Shown here one piece after another: positions 8,164-16,051 of a DNA stretch of 33,236 nucleotides. A model generated the notes under the pieces. The model worked only from the letters and a program-made list of their open reading frames with translations. It had not been told where the DNA came from and did not search any database. Origin of the DNA: a virus; IMG/VR virus record IMGVR_UViG_3300000553_000167, positions 1 through 33,236 of that record; one strand, written 5' to 3'. Position 1 is the first letter of the stretch. The number at the start of each line of letters is the position of its first letter. A program made the position numbers and the translations under genes.

Positions 8164-9612
8164 TTACCTCCCAATCTCAACGCATTGAATAGTCATGTCT
8201 CTGATCGCCAGCCGGCCCGTTTGAACCGTTAAAATCATCTGAATTGCCGCTGTACGTTTTCTTGTGTTCTTTTTCTTTACAGTGTAATCGCCAGGGGTAA
8301 CTGGGTCTATGTCGGTATTAGCTATGTCTGTGTCTGTGTTGGCAATATCTCCGGTAGAAGAAAATGAAACCGGCATAATCTTGTTTCCGACAGTAAGGAT
8401 ATAATTACCGGGGAAAAAGTTATACGTTACCAGGTTAATGTGTTTCATCAGGTACTTTTTGCGAAGAGGAAGAAAACGTTTCGATTCAATTGTGGCCGAA
8501 AAATGGTTTCCATCGTCAGTGTCAATATCATCGCTTATTAAGGCTATTTTGTTGCCATAAGCAATATAAACTGAAATTCCTTTAACCACTACATCACGAA
8601 TTGGATAAGCAAAAAATCTTTTGCTCCAAGCATTAATCCCGTAATGATAAATCAAAATTTCGTTTTGGTTTTTTGACTTGCACCATATCTGCCGCCGTGC
8701 CGGTACGTGCCATACTTTTGCCGTGCTGTCTACGTTTTGAGAATACCAACCATTGACCATGTATCCAGGCGAAGGATCATCAACCTTTACCCCGCCATAA
8801 TCGGTAACAGTAGAAAAAGAGTGAAATCCTTCTTGCCCGATGAAATATGCCTTATTGAACAGGTTTAGACCCGAATAGTGATTGAATGACTGCGTTTTTT
8901 GCGCTGCCGCTACTACGGAAATATTTGCAAAGTTCTGTTCGTTGATGATTCGATAGACGGCACCGGAAGTCTTGATAACAATGCTATCCTGTGAGAGCTT
9001 GATTGAGCAGGCAATATTGGAAGCATCTTTGTAACCGACATCAACGTATTGTGCCGAGCTAATATTAGCAGGGTTATTCGTCCAGGCTGTTCCCGACGTG
9101 CAATCACCGATAGCGGAATAATTTTTAAGATCGGAAATAATATTGTAGGCTTCTAGTCGGCCATTGTTATGCGCGCAATAGTGCGATGTCGGACTCCCGG
9201 AGATAGTAGAAAGCGTAGTGCCTCCTACGATCTTCTGTAGCTGTCCACCAGAGGCCACCACTACGAATGTATCAAACAAAGCATAAATAGGCGCGTATGC
9301 CCCCGTAAGCGTTCCTAGCGATGTTTTAGTGGTTAAGTTGGTAGAATATAACGTCGTGCCGTGTGAAAAGTACCAAATTGAATTAATCGGGTCGTAAAAG
9401 AGTGAATCGACCGTGCCCCCGTTGTCATATTGGCTGACTACCCCAGGGCATACTTGCGGCTGATTAAGACTTACGCCATATTCCCAATTGTCCATTTGCG
9501 CAACTGTTCCATCAGGAATAGATTCGGGATTGCTAATCAAACACAGTCCACCCATGACGTTTTGAAGGCTAATCGTAAATTGAGTAGGGTTTTTAGTTGA
9601 TTGTACCGGCAT
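8164..9612 (-). CDS. Tail nozzle candidate, P22 gp10-like
   Basis: The 482-residue protein starts with an ATG overlapping the preceding TAA (TAATG). It is almost all beta-strand with recurrent short repeats carrying aromatic and Gly residues (DSLFYDPINSIWYFSHG, then GAYAPIYALFDTFVVV, and so on), as in a beta-propeller. Length and fold match P22 gp10, the DNA-stabilisation protein that forms the tail nozzle (about 470 residues). Near residue 425 a repeat reads DIANTDTDIANTDID, encoded by a local duplication. It lies just after an adaptor-like protein and before the fibres, the order expected for a short tail. The call rests on size, fold impression and position. Confidence 0.6.
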   Translation of the reverse strand: MPVQSTKNPTQFTISLQNVMGGLCLISNPESIPDGTVAQMDNWEYGVSLNQPQVCPGVVSQYDNGGTVDSLFYDPINSIWYFSHGTTLYSTNLTTKTSLGTLTGAYAPIYALFDTFVVVASGGQLQKIVGGTTLSTISGSPTSHYCAHNNGRLEAYNIISDLKNYSAIGDCTSGTAWTNNPANISSAQYVDVGYKDASNIACSIKLSQDSIVIKTSGAVYRIINEQNFANISVVAAAQKTQSFNHYSGLNLFNKAYFIGQEGFHSFSTVTDYGGVKVDDPSPGYMVNGWYSQNVDSTAKVWHVPARRQIWCKSKNQNEILIYHYGINAWSKRFFAYPIRDVVVKGISVYIAYGNKIALISDDIDTDDGNHFSATIESKRFLPLRKKYLMKHINLVTYNFFPGNYILTVGNKIMPVSFSSTGDIANTDTDIANTDIDPVTPGDYTVKKKNTRKRTAAIQMILTVQTGRLAIRDMTIQCVEIGR

Positions 9613-10091
9613 TATTGACCGCCTTTAGCCGCAAATAGCGCAGCTTCATCAGAAGTAGCGAGTCCAACGTCTTGCGCGACATTTGCTTCAAAATCGTTGT
9701 TAATTTTGATGCAGACATAATCTACAAGTTCGCCGGCGCAATAATCGGGCAAAGGGATTGTATCAGAGATTGAAGTCAGCAAAGGTTTAAATGTGCTATA
9801 TTTGATCACTACCGAAGAAGGGGCACCATAGTCAAGGTCGATTGTGTATCCATTGATTTTTACTCGATAAGACCTTTTACTCGGGACAAAACCAAAAAAG
9901 TCTGAGGGTTTGGCGGTCGGTCCTGCTATGGTAAGTTGTTTAATCGCTTCGGGGTCAAGTGTCTTAATAAATCCGTTATTGATTCGCGCAATGCCCGAAT
10001 TGATATGGCTAATCATTACGTTTGGCACGTAATCATCAACGTCTAAATCAAGCCTTAATGCTACTAAGGCGATAACTTCAGAGACTAACAT
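9612..10091 (-). CDS. Head-tail adaptor-like protein
   Basis: This 159-residue protein starts at ATG 10091, seven bases after GGAGG; the longer frame upstream would overlap a neighbour and has no site. It is helical at the N terminus (residues 1-45, MLVSEVIALVALRLDLD), then beta-rich, then helical again with a conserved-looking CAGELVDYVCIKI near residue 120. This alternation is like podovirus adaptor proteins that sit between portal and nozzle (P22 gp4 role). Its gene is directly upstream of the nozzle candidate, with a one-base overlap. No exact family is claimed. Confidence 0.45.
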   Translation of the reverse strand: MLVSEVIALVALRLDLDVDDYVPNVMISHINSGIARINNGFIKTLDPEAIKQLTIAGPTAKPSDFFGFVPSKRSYRVKINGYTIDLDYGAPSSVVIKYSTFKPLLTSISDTIPLPDYCAGELVDYVCIKINNDFEANVAQDVGLATSDEAALFAAKGGQ

Positions 10092-10092
10092 A

Positions 10093-10395
10093 TTAAAACC
10101 TCCATTTAAACCTAAACTCATAAACCAAAGCACCGGCAACGCCAGCGGCCATGTCCCTTTTGTCGAAGACTGAATCTACCCACTTTTCTTTTGCATAGGC
10201 CGCGAAGGTACAGACTAACACCCTTTCCAGCGGGGTCAGGTTGGTGTGCTGTTTTAGTTCGTCGGCTAACAGGTATGTCATTCCGACGTGGGCGAATTTA
10301 TCCGTTCCGACTCGCGCCTGAAAATCAGATAGCGGATTCGCCAGGCAGATGCTTGGTAGAAGTAGCAGTAGAATTAGGATGATTAATTTTTTCAT
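10093..10395 (-). CDS. Secreted small protein, YfiM/DUF2279-like
   Basis: This 100-residue protein starts at ATG 10395, overlapping the upstream stop as ATGA, with GGAAG eight bases before. Residues 1-19 form a classic signal peptide (MKK, then a Leu/Ile core, ending SICLA). The mature part has DKFAHVGMTYLLADEL, KEKWVDSVFDKRDMAAGVAG and an aromatic-basic end (FRFKWRF). The DKxxH and later Asp-containing helix resemble the YfiM/DUF2279 periplasmic proteins. As a secreted protein in a late structural operon it may act in lysis or in changing the host envelope. The family link is tentative. Confidence 0.5.
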   Translation of the reverse strand: MKKLIILILLLLLPSICLANPLSDFQARVGTDKFAHVGMTYLLADELKQHTNLTPLERVLVCTFAAYAKEKWVDSVFDKRDMAAGVAGALVYEFRFKWRF

Positions 10396-11582
10396 CGCTT
10401 TAACTTCCATGTTACATTGCCGTCGTTGGGGAAGTAGCCGTTTGCCTGCGCGAAGGCTGCGCGGGAGGCTATGTCTAGGTCTGTGCGCTTGCTGCTCGAA
10501 AGACACATGTCGTAAAAAGCAGTATTCATGTAAGAAAATCCGTTATTCTGTCCGGGATAAATTGTGCTAAAACCAGAACTCGGTAACTTAGGATTGTTAA
10601 TTGTCGCAACAACAGAGCCGTTGATATACACCTTTGCGCTTATGGCGTCGAAACTTATTGCGAAGGCGGTGATACCATCTGGTGGGTCATTAAACGTGGT
10701 TGTGGTGACATTACTGGAATCGTCATACGTATTAAAGGTAAAATTAGCAGCGGTTGCAGAATGATATATCGTAAAAGCTGCTAATGAAGGGTTACTAACT
10801 CTTGGCATCGTTATCAGAATATTATATTGACCACTTACTTGCCTTTTGGTGACAGCGTTCATATTGCAGAGTATCTCTATCGTCCCCTGCGCGGGGTTAA
10901 GATAACTCCCCGGCACCGTCACGACTTCGGCGGCGCGGTTTGTGTCAATTACGCTTGTGCAATAGGCTTTAGACTCCGCTGTCATCCAGGCAATATTAAG
11001 CGACTGTGATGCGCTCGGAGAAGTCCCAAACCCAGTAAATAACGCAAAAGTAAGATTTGCGCCAATAGTTGCATTTTCTTGTTTTATTTCGTCCCACCCG
11101 CCACTTAATGTGATATTAGCGGGTACGGCACCAAATTGAACAGTAATGATCGCACCAGCGGAACCTTTAACAATCCACTTCCCTGACTTTGTTCCCGCTG
11201 TTAATCCAGCTACACTGATGCCAGATGCTGCACTTGCCGAAGTGATTACTTTTAGTGTGGGCTTCCCGCCGAACAAAACAGTATTGTCTTGCGCCCTGGT
11301 TGCGCCACCCAATACCGATATTTGACTAACATCACTAAAAGTATTAGTCGCACTGGCGGGTAATAGATTCGTCGTCCCTTCCTCCACCATTAACCTTTGC
11401 GGATAACCGTAGATGCGCGGAACGCCAGAGGGATACAGAATCCCTAGCGGGTCATACGCAGCAGATGCGCGGGAAAAGTTGAAATTGGCAGGGCTAATCG
11501 TAGGCACACCCTGCGCGCCGAAAGGGTTGATAATCGGGTTTATCAGCACTGATTTAAGCGGGTTTATCAAAGGTGATTGCAT
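10392..11582 (-). CDS. Lectin-like receptor-binding or tail-spike protein
   Basis: This 396-residue protein starts at ATG 11582, five bases after AGGTGG. Near residues 35-75 it has the pattern FSRASAAYDPLG, then GVPRI, then VEEGTTNLLP. Phage tail and carbohydrate-binding proteins commonly show this FSRAS and EE-TNLL pair ahead of a beta-sandwich. The C-terminal half (about 240-370) reads like a concanavalin-A or LamG-type sandwich with KVYINGSVVATINNP and FYDMCLSS. It probably binds host surface sugar. No catalytic motif was seen. It ends one base into the signal-peptide protein. Confidence 0.6.
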   Translation of the reverse strand: MQSPLINPLKSVLINPIINPFGAQGVPTISPANFNFSRASAAYDPLGILYPSGVPRIYGYPQRLMVEEGTTNLLPASATNTFSDVSQISVLGGATRAQDNTVLFGGKPTLKVITSASAASGISVAGLTAGTKSGKWIVKGSAGAIITVQFGAVPANITLSGGWDEIKQENATIGANLTFALFTGFGTSPSASQSLNIAWMTAESKAYCTSVIDTNRAAEVVTVPGSYLNPAQGTIEILCNMNAVTKRQVSGQYNILITMPRVSNPSLAAFTIYHSATAANFTFNTYDDSSNVTTTTFNDPPDGITAFAISFDAISAKVYINGSVVATINNPKLPSSGFSTIYPGQNNGFSYMNTAFYDMCLSSSKRTDLDIASRAAFAQANGYFPNDGNVTWKLKR

Positions 11583-11591
11583 AACGGCCAC

Positions 11592-11804
11592 CTACTTTTC
11601 AGCCGGAATAGCTTCGATGGGTTGTTCGATCGGGGCAGGATGATCAGCGGCGTACAGTGCGTCTATCCTCGCCGTGTCGTTGATAATCCACTCGCAGTCT
11701 TCTACAATTTCATCATTACCTCCCGAATACTGTAAAGCATTTTCAGGGACTTTATAAACATCGTTAATGGTTTTTCCGGCGCGAACCAAAACATATTTTT
11801 GCAT
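11592..11804 (-). CDS. Small late protein of unknown function
   Basis: A 70-residue protein, ATG 11804, eight bases after AGGAG; a GTG nine bases earlier lies on the ribosome site and is not used. The sequence is acidic with two Trp/Tyr-bearing stretches (YKVPENALQYSGGNDE, EDCEWIINDT) and a Pro-rich end (PAPIEQPIEAIPAEK). Small proteins of this kind are common as fibre chaperones or fibre-attached segments in phage late operons. Its position before the lectin-like protein suggests association with it, but nothing in the sequence proves that. Confidence 0.5.
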   Translation of the reverse strand: MQKYVLVRAGKTINDVYKVPENALQYSGGNDEIVEDCEWIINDTARIDALYAADHPAPIEQPIEAIPAEK

Positions 11805-11805
11805 T

Positions 11806-12447
11806 TTATGCACTCCTCATTCTAATGTAGGCACTAAATCCAGCAGATGCCCCCACAGCGACGGTATTAGACAACAGCAAGGCAGCACCGCAAGCCTGCG
11901 CTGTTAGGGTGACAGAAGCCGTTGCCGCGGCGTTATTCGAGATTGTGAAAGATGTATTCGCAGTAATTGTAAGGATGATAGTATTAGCCGGTATCCCCGC
12001 GCCGGTGATAATATCGCCGACAGCCAGTCCGGAGGTATCGGCGCAGGTTACTGTAGCCGATGCGCTTGTCGTGCCGCATGCCTTCGCGACAGGTGTCTTA
12101 TAAGGCGTTCCTACGTTGCCAATGTCGTATACAGGTTTCACAACGCCCATTGCCGTTAAACTACCATAAGTAACTGAAGCAGGAATAGTGAATGAATCAC
12201 CAAGGGCAAGTGGAGGATTAATCCCGCCAAGATTTTCAACCAGACAGTAAATTTGCGCCAGTAGTGGGACTGTAGTTGACGGGTTTTCGATGCTAATCTG
12301 ATTGTTCTCGTATAATGTTTCGGGAACTGGCAAGTAAACAGGAACATAAGTGGGGTTTGCGGCATTATTCACCCATGTTGCGGTCATATCCGCGCCGTTT
12401 AATGCACCGAGTATTTTTCTGCTAATGACAGATACAGGTTGCGCCAT
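11806..12447 (-). CDS. Beta-rich structural protein
   Basis: The 213-residue protein starts at ATG 12447 after GGAGG. Residues 25-110 form a beta-rich part with Pro-Val and Asn-rich strands. A second region (about 120-185) has alternating Thr, Ser and Ala strands of the form TTSASATVTCADTSGLAVGD. Such Ser/Thr/Gly-rich inserts occur in phage minor structural proteins and may be a separate small beta domain. It lies between the head-adaptor candidates and the lectin-like protein, so a head-tail or decoration role is likely. I do not recognise a named family. Confidence 0.5.
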   Translation of the reverse strand: MAQPVSVISRKILGALNGADMTATWVNNAANPTYVPVYLPVPETLYENNQISIENPSTTVPLLAQIYCLVENLGGINPPLALGDSFTIPASVTYGSLTAMGVVKPVYDIGNVGTPYKTPVAKACGTTSASATVTCADTSGLAVGDIITGAGIPANTIILTITANTSFTISNNAAATASVTLTAQACGAALLLSNTVAVGASAGFSAYIRMRSA

Positions 12448-12459
12448 TTCTCATACCTC

Positions 12460-13014
12460 CTAGAATCTCGTTATCCGCGGTCTTTTTTGTCCGTCTCTAT
12501 TGGCAATCAACCTGAGTGCCTGCGCTTGAACGTTTACAGGTTTCCCCGTAACCTGGTTGATAATATTGTCAGTGATTATATTGGTGAAACTTCCGGGTAA
12601 TGGAATTACTTCGGGATAAATTACCGACACTGAAGGCGAGTCCGTATATGTTCCAAACGCATAGAAGGGAGCGGCTTCTCGATAAAATATCAATACCGTA
12701 CTTCCCTCTGTTTTTATCGAGTTTCCTTCGATTTGATAAGTACAACTATTTAACGTTGCGTCGTTAGGAATCAATATTTTCGGATTATCTCTCCCGCCAA
12801 CACTGATCATAGACTCAAAATCGGCCGGCAAGTCAGTTGCGTTAGCCGTTAGTGCTAACGCAACTGAAGATGAGGTAAGGCTAGAGGTTATACCATTCAA
12901 GGCTGAATATACTTCGCTGATGACATAGTTAATGCCATCTACAATATCATAGATACTATATTTTTCATCCGGTAAAACGCCTCTTACGGCTGTATATAGT
13001 GCTTTTGTTTCCAC
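12460..13014 (-). CDS. Head-tail adaptor-like protein 2
   Basis: This 184-residue protein begins at a GTG six bases after GGAGG. The first 40 residues are helical (ALYTAVRGVLPDEKYSIYDI, VDGINYVISEVYSALN), followed by a beta-rich middle with LPADFESMISVGGRD and a C-terminal helix ending in basic RDGQKRPRITRF. The same helix, strand, helix layout is seen in the adaptor-like protein at 9612-10091 and in podovirus gp4-type adaptors. It could be the second ring protein or a paralogue. The claim is by architecture and position after the capsid genes. Confidence 0.4.
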   Translation of the reverse strand: METKALYTAVRGVLPDEKYSIYDIVDGINYVISEVYSALNGITSSLTSSSVALALTANATDLPADFESMISVGGRDNPKILIPNDATLNSCTYQIEGNSIKTEGSTVLIFYREAAPFYAFGTYTDSPSVSVIYPEVIPLPGSFTNIITDNIINQVTGKPVNVQAQALRLIANRDGQKRPRITRF

Positions 13015-13033
13015 TGGACACCTCCAATTAGGG

Positions 13034-13056
13034 AAGAGGGGTCGTTAGCCCCTCTT
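13034..13056 (-). other. Intergenic hairpin after Ig-like protein gene
   Basis: AAGAGGGG (13034-13041) and CCCCTCTT (13049-13056) form a perfect eight-base stem with a seven-base loop, at the stop codon of the gene at 13056-13490. No T run follows on the minus strand, so it looks more like an mRNA 3'-end stabiliser or partial attenuator than a strong terminator. Confidence 0.6.
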
Positions 13057-13490
13057 TAAGTGAACGTAATGGTATGGGTCAGATTTGCGCCTGACGGAGT
13101 AACGCCGTGAATAGCCTGCGCCGTCAAAACAATGGTATTCGCTCCTGCGTTGTTGTGGCAAGCGGCGTTGATCGCACAGGATACAGTGGCGACTCCATTG
13201 ACAAAAGCCACGTTTGCAGAGCCGGTAGGAGTCATGGTAATAGCTCCTGCGCTAGGCGTTGCGGTAACGGTATAACCTCCCTTACTGTACGAATTATGCA
13301 CATTACCGTCAGCGTCAACTAGCGAAAACTGAACGACTTTGGTTATGGTCGTATTGGCCTTAGCCTCGCTAACGTCGGCGGTTTTCGAGATGAGAATATT
13401 CGTTTCATCTCCACTAGTTAAATAGGCCATCATTTCAATATCTTTTGATTTGGTGTTCTTCTTGATTCGGCCTCCGGTGAAAAACTTCAC
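13056..13490 (-). CDS. Ig-like decoration protein candidate
   Basis: The 144-residue protein begins at GTG 13490 seven bases after GGAGG. From about residue 35 it reads as a bacterial Ig-like (Big) domain: alternating strands with VVQFSLVDADGNVHNSYSKG, TVTATPSAGAITMTP, VNGVATVSC and a C-terminal TIVLTAQAI and HTITFT strand. Phage head decoration and tail proteins often carry such domains to bind cell surfaces or stabilise the shell. It is two genes after the capsid protein and is followed by a hairpin, as the capsid gene is, consistent with high expression. Confidence 0.55.
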   Translation of the reverse strand: MKFFTGGRIKKNTKSKDIEMMAYLTSGDETNILISKTADVSEAKANTTITKVVQFSLVDADGNVHNSYSKGGYTVTATPSAGAITMTPTGSANVAFVNGVATVSCAINAACHNNAGANTIVLTAQAIHGVTPSGANLTHTITFT

Positions 13491-13502
13491 TGTAGCACCT
13501 CC

Positions 13503-13781
13503 TTATACATTTCCGTCGCATGTTTTGCATCCAGGATACATAGCTAGAATCAACTTAACGGCATTTTGATTCCCTGCCATTGCTTCCCTTAAAACGGGAT
13601 CACCCCTTAACAGATCATAAGGGATTCCTGCCACCCATTGCATTTCTCCACCCGGAGAGATACCTTTTCCTATTTGCTTGCGTATTTCTTGATTCCGCTT
13701 AAACTCCCTATCGAAATTGTAATAACTTCGAGTAAAAATGTCGCCTGATTTTGTTTTAAGGTTCTCAATTCCGAGTAGCAT
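13503..13781 (-). CDS. Small late protein near capsid gene
   Basis: A 92-residue protein, ATG 13781, four bases after GGGGG. The N-terminal half is basic and helical (FTRSYYNFDREFKRNQEIRK); the C-terminal half has GDPVLREAMAGNQNAVKLIL and ends with two Cys (PGCKTCDGNV), which might bind a metal. It lies between the capsid gene and the Ig-like protein gene. No family is recognised, so the role is open: minor capsid part or assembly factor. Confidence 0.5.
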   Translation of the reverse strand: MLLGIENLKTKSGDIFTRSYYNFDREFKRNQEIRKQIGKGISPGGEMQWVAGIPYDLLRGDPVLREAMAGNQNAVKLILAMYPGCKTCDGNV

Positions 13782-13794
13782 AGTACCCCCAGAA

Positions 13795-13812
13795 GGGGAG
13801 GTTTCCCTCCCC
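13795..13812 (-). other. Hairpin with GAAA tetraloop after capsid gene
   Basis: GGGGAGG, four loop bases, CCTCCCC form a perfect seven-base stem; on the minus-strand RNA the loop reads GAAA, a stable GNRA tetraloop. It starts two bases after the capsid stop. No U run follows, so it probably protects the upstream mRNA or reduces read-through. Confidence 0.65.
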
Positions 13813-13814
13813 GA

Positions 13815-14759
13815 TTAGCTTACTATCAGAGACTTAATGCGAAAGCCGGCCAGCGGGTTGAGCGCAAACATGCCGAACTCCCAAGTGACGTACTTCTCGA
13901 TCTTGTGCGCCGGCTGATTGCCGGACTCGCCCGATTTGGTTTTGGCTTCAAAGTTTTGCAGGAAACCTTTTTTCCAATACCGAGTATCGATCGCGTAGAA
14001 GTCAGTAGTCGGGGCTTGCCGGTCAATCTTGATCGCCAGGTCGCCGCAGGAAGTTTTGTAGATGTCAACAATTGAGCCAACTTCCGTGCTGTCTTTAGTA
14101 TCCATGCGAATTTTTCCACCAACAAAGTCATCGATCTGTTGTTTCATAACCGAAGAGCTATAACCTTGGAGTTGGTCAAATTCGTGGATGTCGTAAACCT
14201 TCTGTAGCCCGGTCAAGATATAAGCCTCAGTGATTTTCTTCGACAGTCCGTCAACGATATTGGTGTTGGCAAGCTGAGCATTGTTCGAAACGAACCAATA
14301 CGGTAACCCGCCGCAGACACCGGCAGTACCTTCAGCGTGCTTGACAGCCGTGGAGTTTTCAAACAGGGACTTATTGGCGTTACGCCGCATGCTGATTCCT
14401 GCCTGAACCATGCGCTTGTTGATGTCGGTATAGGTGTTGGATTTCTTGGCGACTGCTTCTTCGGTGGTGGTGATCATATACCCTTTGTCCTGCAACTGGG
14501 TATAGTTTTTGATTCTGGTCGGCAGGGCATGGCCGTCAACAGAAACAGCAGCACCTTCGGCAACGGTGTTGATAACCGGAGTTTCGAGCGATTCAACAGC
14601 CCAGGAATACTCGATGTTTTTGATGTCATCGCCTTCGCCAAGATCGCTGAACAACGGGGTTGATTTCGGGGTCGTGTTGAGAATAATTTGATGAAAATCT
14701 TCGGGGTTGACTGGTGCGCTATCAGCTGCATACGCATTTTCTACGCCAGTACGTGCCAT
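13815..14759 (-). CDS. Major capsid protein, SU10-type (DUF5309-like)
   Basis: The 314-residue protein starts at ATG 14759 after GAGGTG. It begins with MARTGVENAYAADSAPVNPE, has LNTTPKSTPLFSDLGEG near residue 27, IEYSWAVESLETP, and a long helix around IDDFVGGKI. This pattern and length match the SU10 major capsid protein family (HK97 fold). The scaffold gene is directly upstream and the hairpin that follows fits heavy expression. Many copies form the icosahedral head. Confidence 0.85.
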   Translation of the reverse strand: MARTGVENAYAADSAPVNPEDFHQIILNTTPKSTPLFSDLGEGDDIKNIEYSWAVESLETPVINTVAEGAAVSVDGHALPTRIKNYTQLQDKGYMITTTEEAVAKKSNTYTDINKRMVQAGISMRRNANKSLFENSTAVKHAEGTAGVCGGLPYWFVSNNAQLANTNIVDGLSKKITEAYILTGLQKVYDIHEFDQLQGYSSSVMKQQIDDFVGGKIRMDTKDSTEVGSIVDIYKTSCGDLAIKIDRQAPTTDFYAIDTRYWKKGFLQNFEAKTKSGESGNQPAHKIEKYVTWEFGMFALNPLAGFRIKSLIVS

Positions 14760-14775
14760 TAATAATCACCTCATG

Positions 14776-15786
14776 TTATTTTTTTGACATAAGTCTAGCC
14801 GCTTCTTCCACGGAATAGACTTTCTTTGGCTTGAACTTCGGCAATGGTTCCTTGTCCCCGCCTGATGTCTCTACCTTAACCGTAGGCTTGATTTGAACAC
14901 CCTTAGGGACTTCCACCTTTGGCTTGTCTTTCACACTGTACGCCTCTTTCTGCGCCATGTAAAACTTCGTGATTGTATCGACTTCTTTGGCCGATAGTTT
15001 TACCTGGCGAGGGTCTTTGCCGGCAGCAGCGAGAGAGTCGCGCTGTTGAAGTTTTAGGTAAACAGGATAAAGCTCATTGAATTGCTTGATGCCGGCTGCT
15101 CCTGATTGAGGAAGGTCGAACATGGCCTTTTCAGCCGACTGGTTAATCTGTTGGAAGTTTGGATCGGCGGCCACAGCTTGGATAGTTGCAATATAATTGT
15201 CTTCAATGGCCTGTTCCTGCCGCGCAGTATAGTCCGCTTCCATCGTCTCACGGTTGATGTCAGCCAATGCCTGCTGATATACCGCGAAGTGGACTCGGTT
15301 GATGGACGAATCCGGGAAGAAGTCATCTGCGCTAATGCCGAGCATCTTCATGGCTCTGTCAGTGACTTTTCTATCGAGCTCCTCATAGGCTTTAGCCAGG
15401 TCAACAGGCTCCGGCTTTACTGGTTGCGTTTCGAGTGCTTTGCGCTGGTCGGCAAGCTCCCTCATGCGCTGATTATAGTTACTGGCAAGTTGCGAGTCGG
15501 AGATAAGTTCCTGGATGGTCTTTTCCTGCTCTTGCCCGTTCGCCTTGAATTTAACTTTAGCGGACAAGTCAAGTTCGGCAGGGGGTTCAGGTTCTTCCTC
15601 TTTCTCGGGTTCAGATTCTTTGACCGGTTCTTCCGTTGCAGGTTCTTCTTTGGCAGGTTCAGCCGGTTTCGCGATGTCTTTAATCTTTGCGACCGCTTCT
15701 TCTACGCTGAGTTCAATAGGTTCAGCTACTTTTGGAACTTGCGGGACTTCCTCCGCAAAGAGTTGTAGATCAAACTTGATTCCCAT
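14776..15786 (-). CDS. Capsid scaffold protein
   Basis: The 336-residue protein starts at ATG 15786 (MGIKFDLQLFAEE), five bases after GGAGGG; the longer frame upstream has no site. The N-terminal FDLQLFAE motif is common at the start of Firmicutes phage scaffold and capsid proteins. Residues about 20-75 are extremely acidic with Pro/Glu repeats (EEPATEEPVKESEPEKEEEP), followed by helical, Gln-rich regions (YNQRMRELADQRKALE, and so on) and a basic C terminus (FKPKKVYSVEEAARLMSKK). Acidic plus helical with a basic tail is typical of scaffolds, which bind the capsid protein by the C-terminal helix. It lies directly before the capsid gene. Confidence 0.8.
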   Translation of the reverse strand: MGIKFDLQLFAEEVPQVPKVAEPIELSVEEAVAKIKDIAKPAEPAKEEPATEEPVKESEPEKEEEPEPPAELDLSAKVKFKANGQEQEKTIQELISDSQLASNYNQRMRELADQRKALETQPVKPEPVDLAKAYEELDRKVTDRAMKMLGISADDFFPDSSINRVHFAVYQQALADINRETMEADYTARQEQAIEDNYIATIQAVAADPNFQQINQSAEKAMFDLPQSGAAGIKQFNELYPVYLKLQQRDSLAAAGKDPRQVKLSAKEVDTITKFYMAQKEAYSVKDKPKVEVPKGVQIKPTVKVETSGGDKEPLPKFKPKKVYSVEEAARLMSKK

Positions 15787-15872
15787 TGTTACCCTCCGTG
15801 CAGGCTGTATAGCCGCCACCTGCGTTTTATTATATTAGTGCGCTGTAATAGCCGCCACGCACTTAATACCGA

Positions 15873-15995
15873 TTATTTCTTTTTCTTTTTACGCTTTCTT
15901 GACAATGCTTTGAAACTGGGACTCATAAACATTGGCCTGTTTTGTTGCATTACTTGCGGTGAAGGAATAAGTCCTGATATTCGCGCATTTTTCAT
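15873..15995 (-). CDS. 40-residue basic micro-protein
   Basis: ATG 15993-15995 is eight bases after AGGGG; that site lies inside the previous 17-residue ORF. It encodes 40 residues: a Met/Pro/Gln-rich middle (PSPQVMQQNRPMFMSPSF) and a strongly basic end (SRKRKKKKK). A poly-lysine tail could bind DNA or RNA, or be a chance of small-ORF coding. It is placed directly between the cold-shock-like gene and the scaffold gene. Confidence 0.4.
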   Translation of the reverse strand: MKNARISGLIPSPQVMQQNRPMFMSPSFKALSRKRKKKKK

Positions 15996-15997
15996 CT

Positions 15998-16051
15998 TTA
16001 CTTCCCCTTACATTTGCATTTTGCGGAACCGCATTTTTTACACTTAGCCAT
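15998..16051 (-). CDS. 17-residue Cys-rich micro-ORF
   Basis: The ORF encodes MAKCKKCGSAKCKCKGK. It has AGGAG eight bases before its ATG, and the ATG lies inside the end of the cold-shock-like gene (ATGGCTAA overlap). The four Cys (CxxC, then CxC) could bind one zinc. It is very short, so it may also serve to couple translation of the next ORF. Support is the strong ribosome site and overlap. Confidence 0.35.
   Translation of the reverse strand: MAKCKKCGSAKCKCKGK

Noticed and set aside
15106-15768. Long plus-strand frame of 220 codons opposite the scaffold gene
   Set aside because: It is Phe/Arg-rich by the reverse of the Glu/Lys-rich scaffold codons, has no good ribosome site, and the minus-strand scaffold is well supported.
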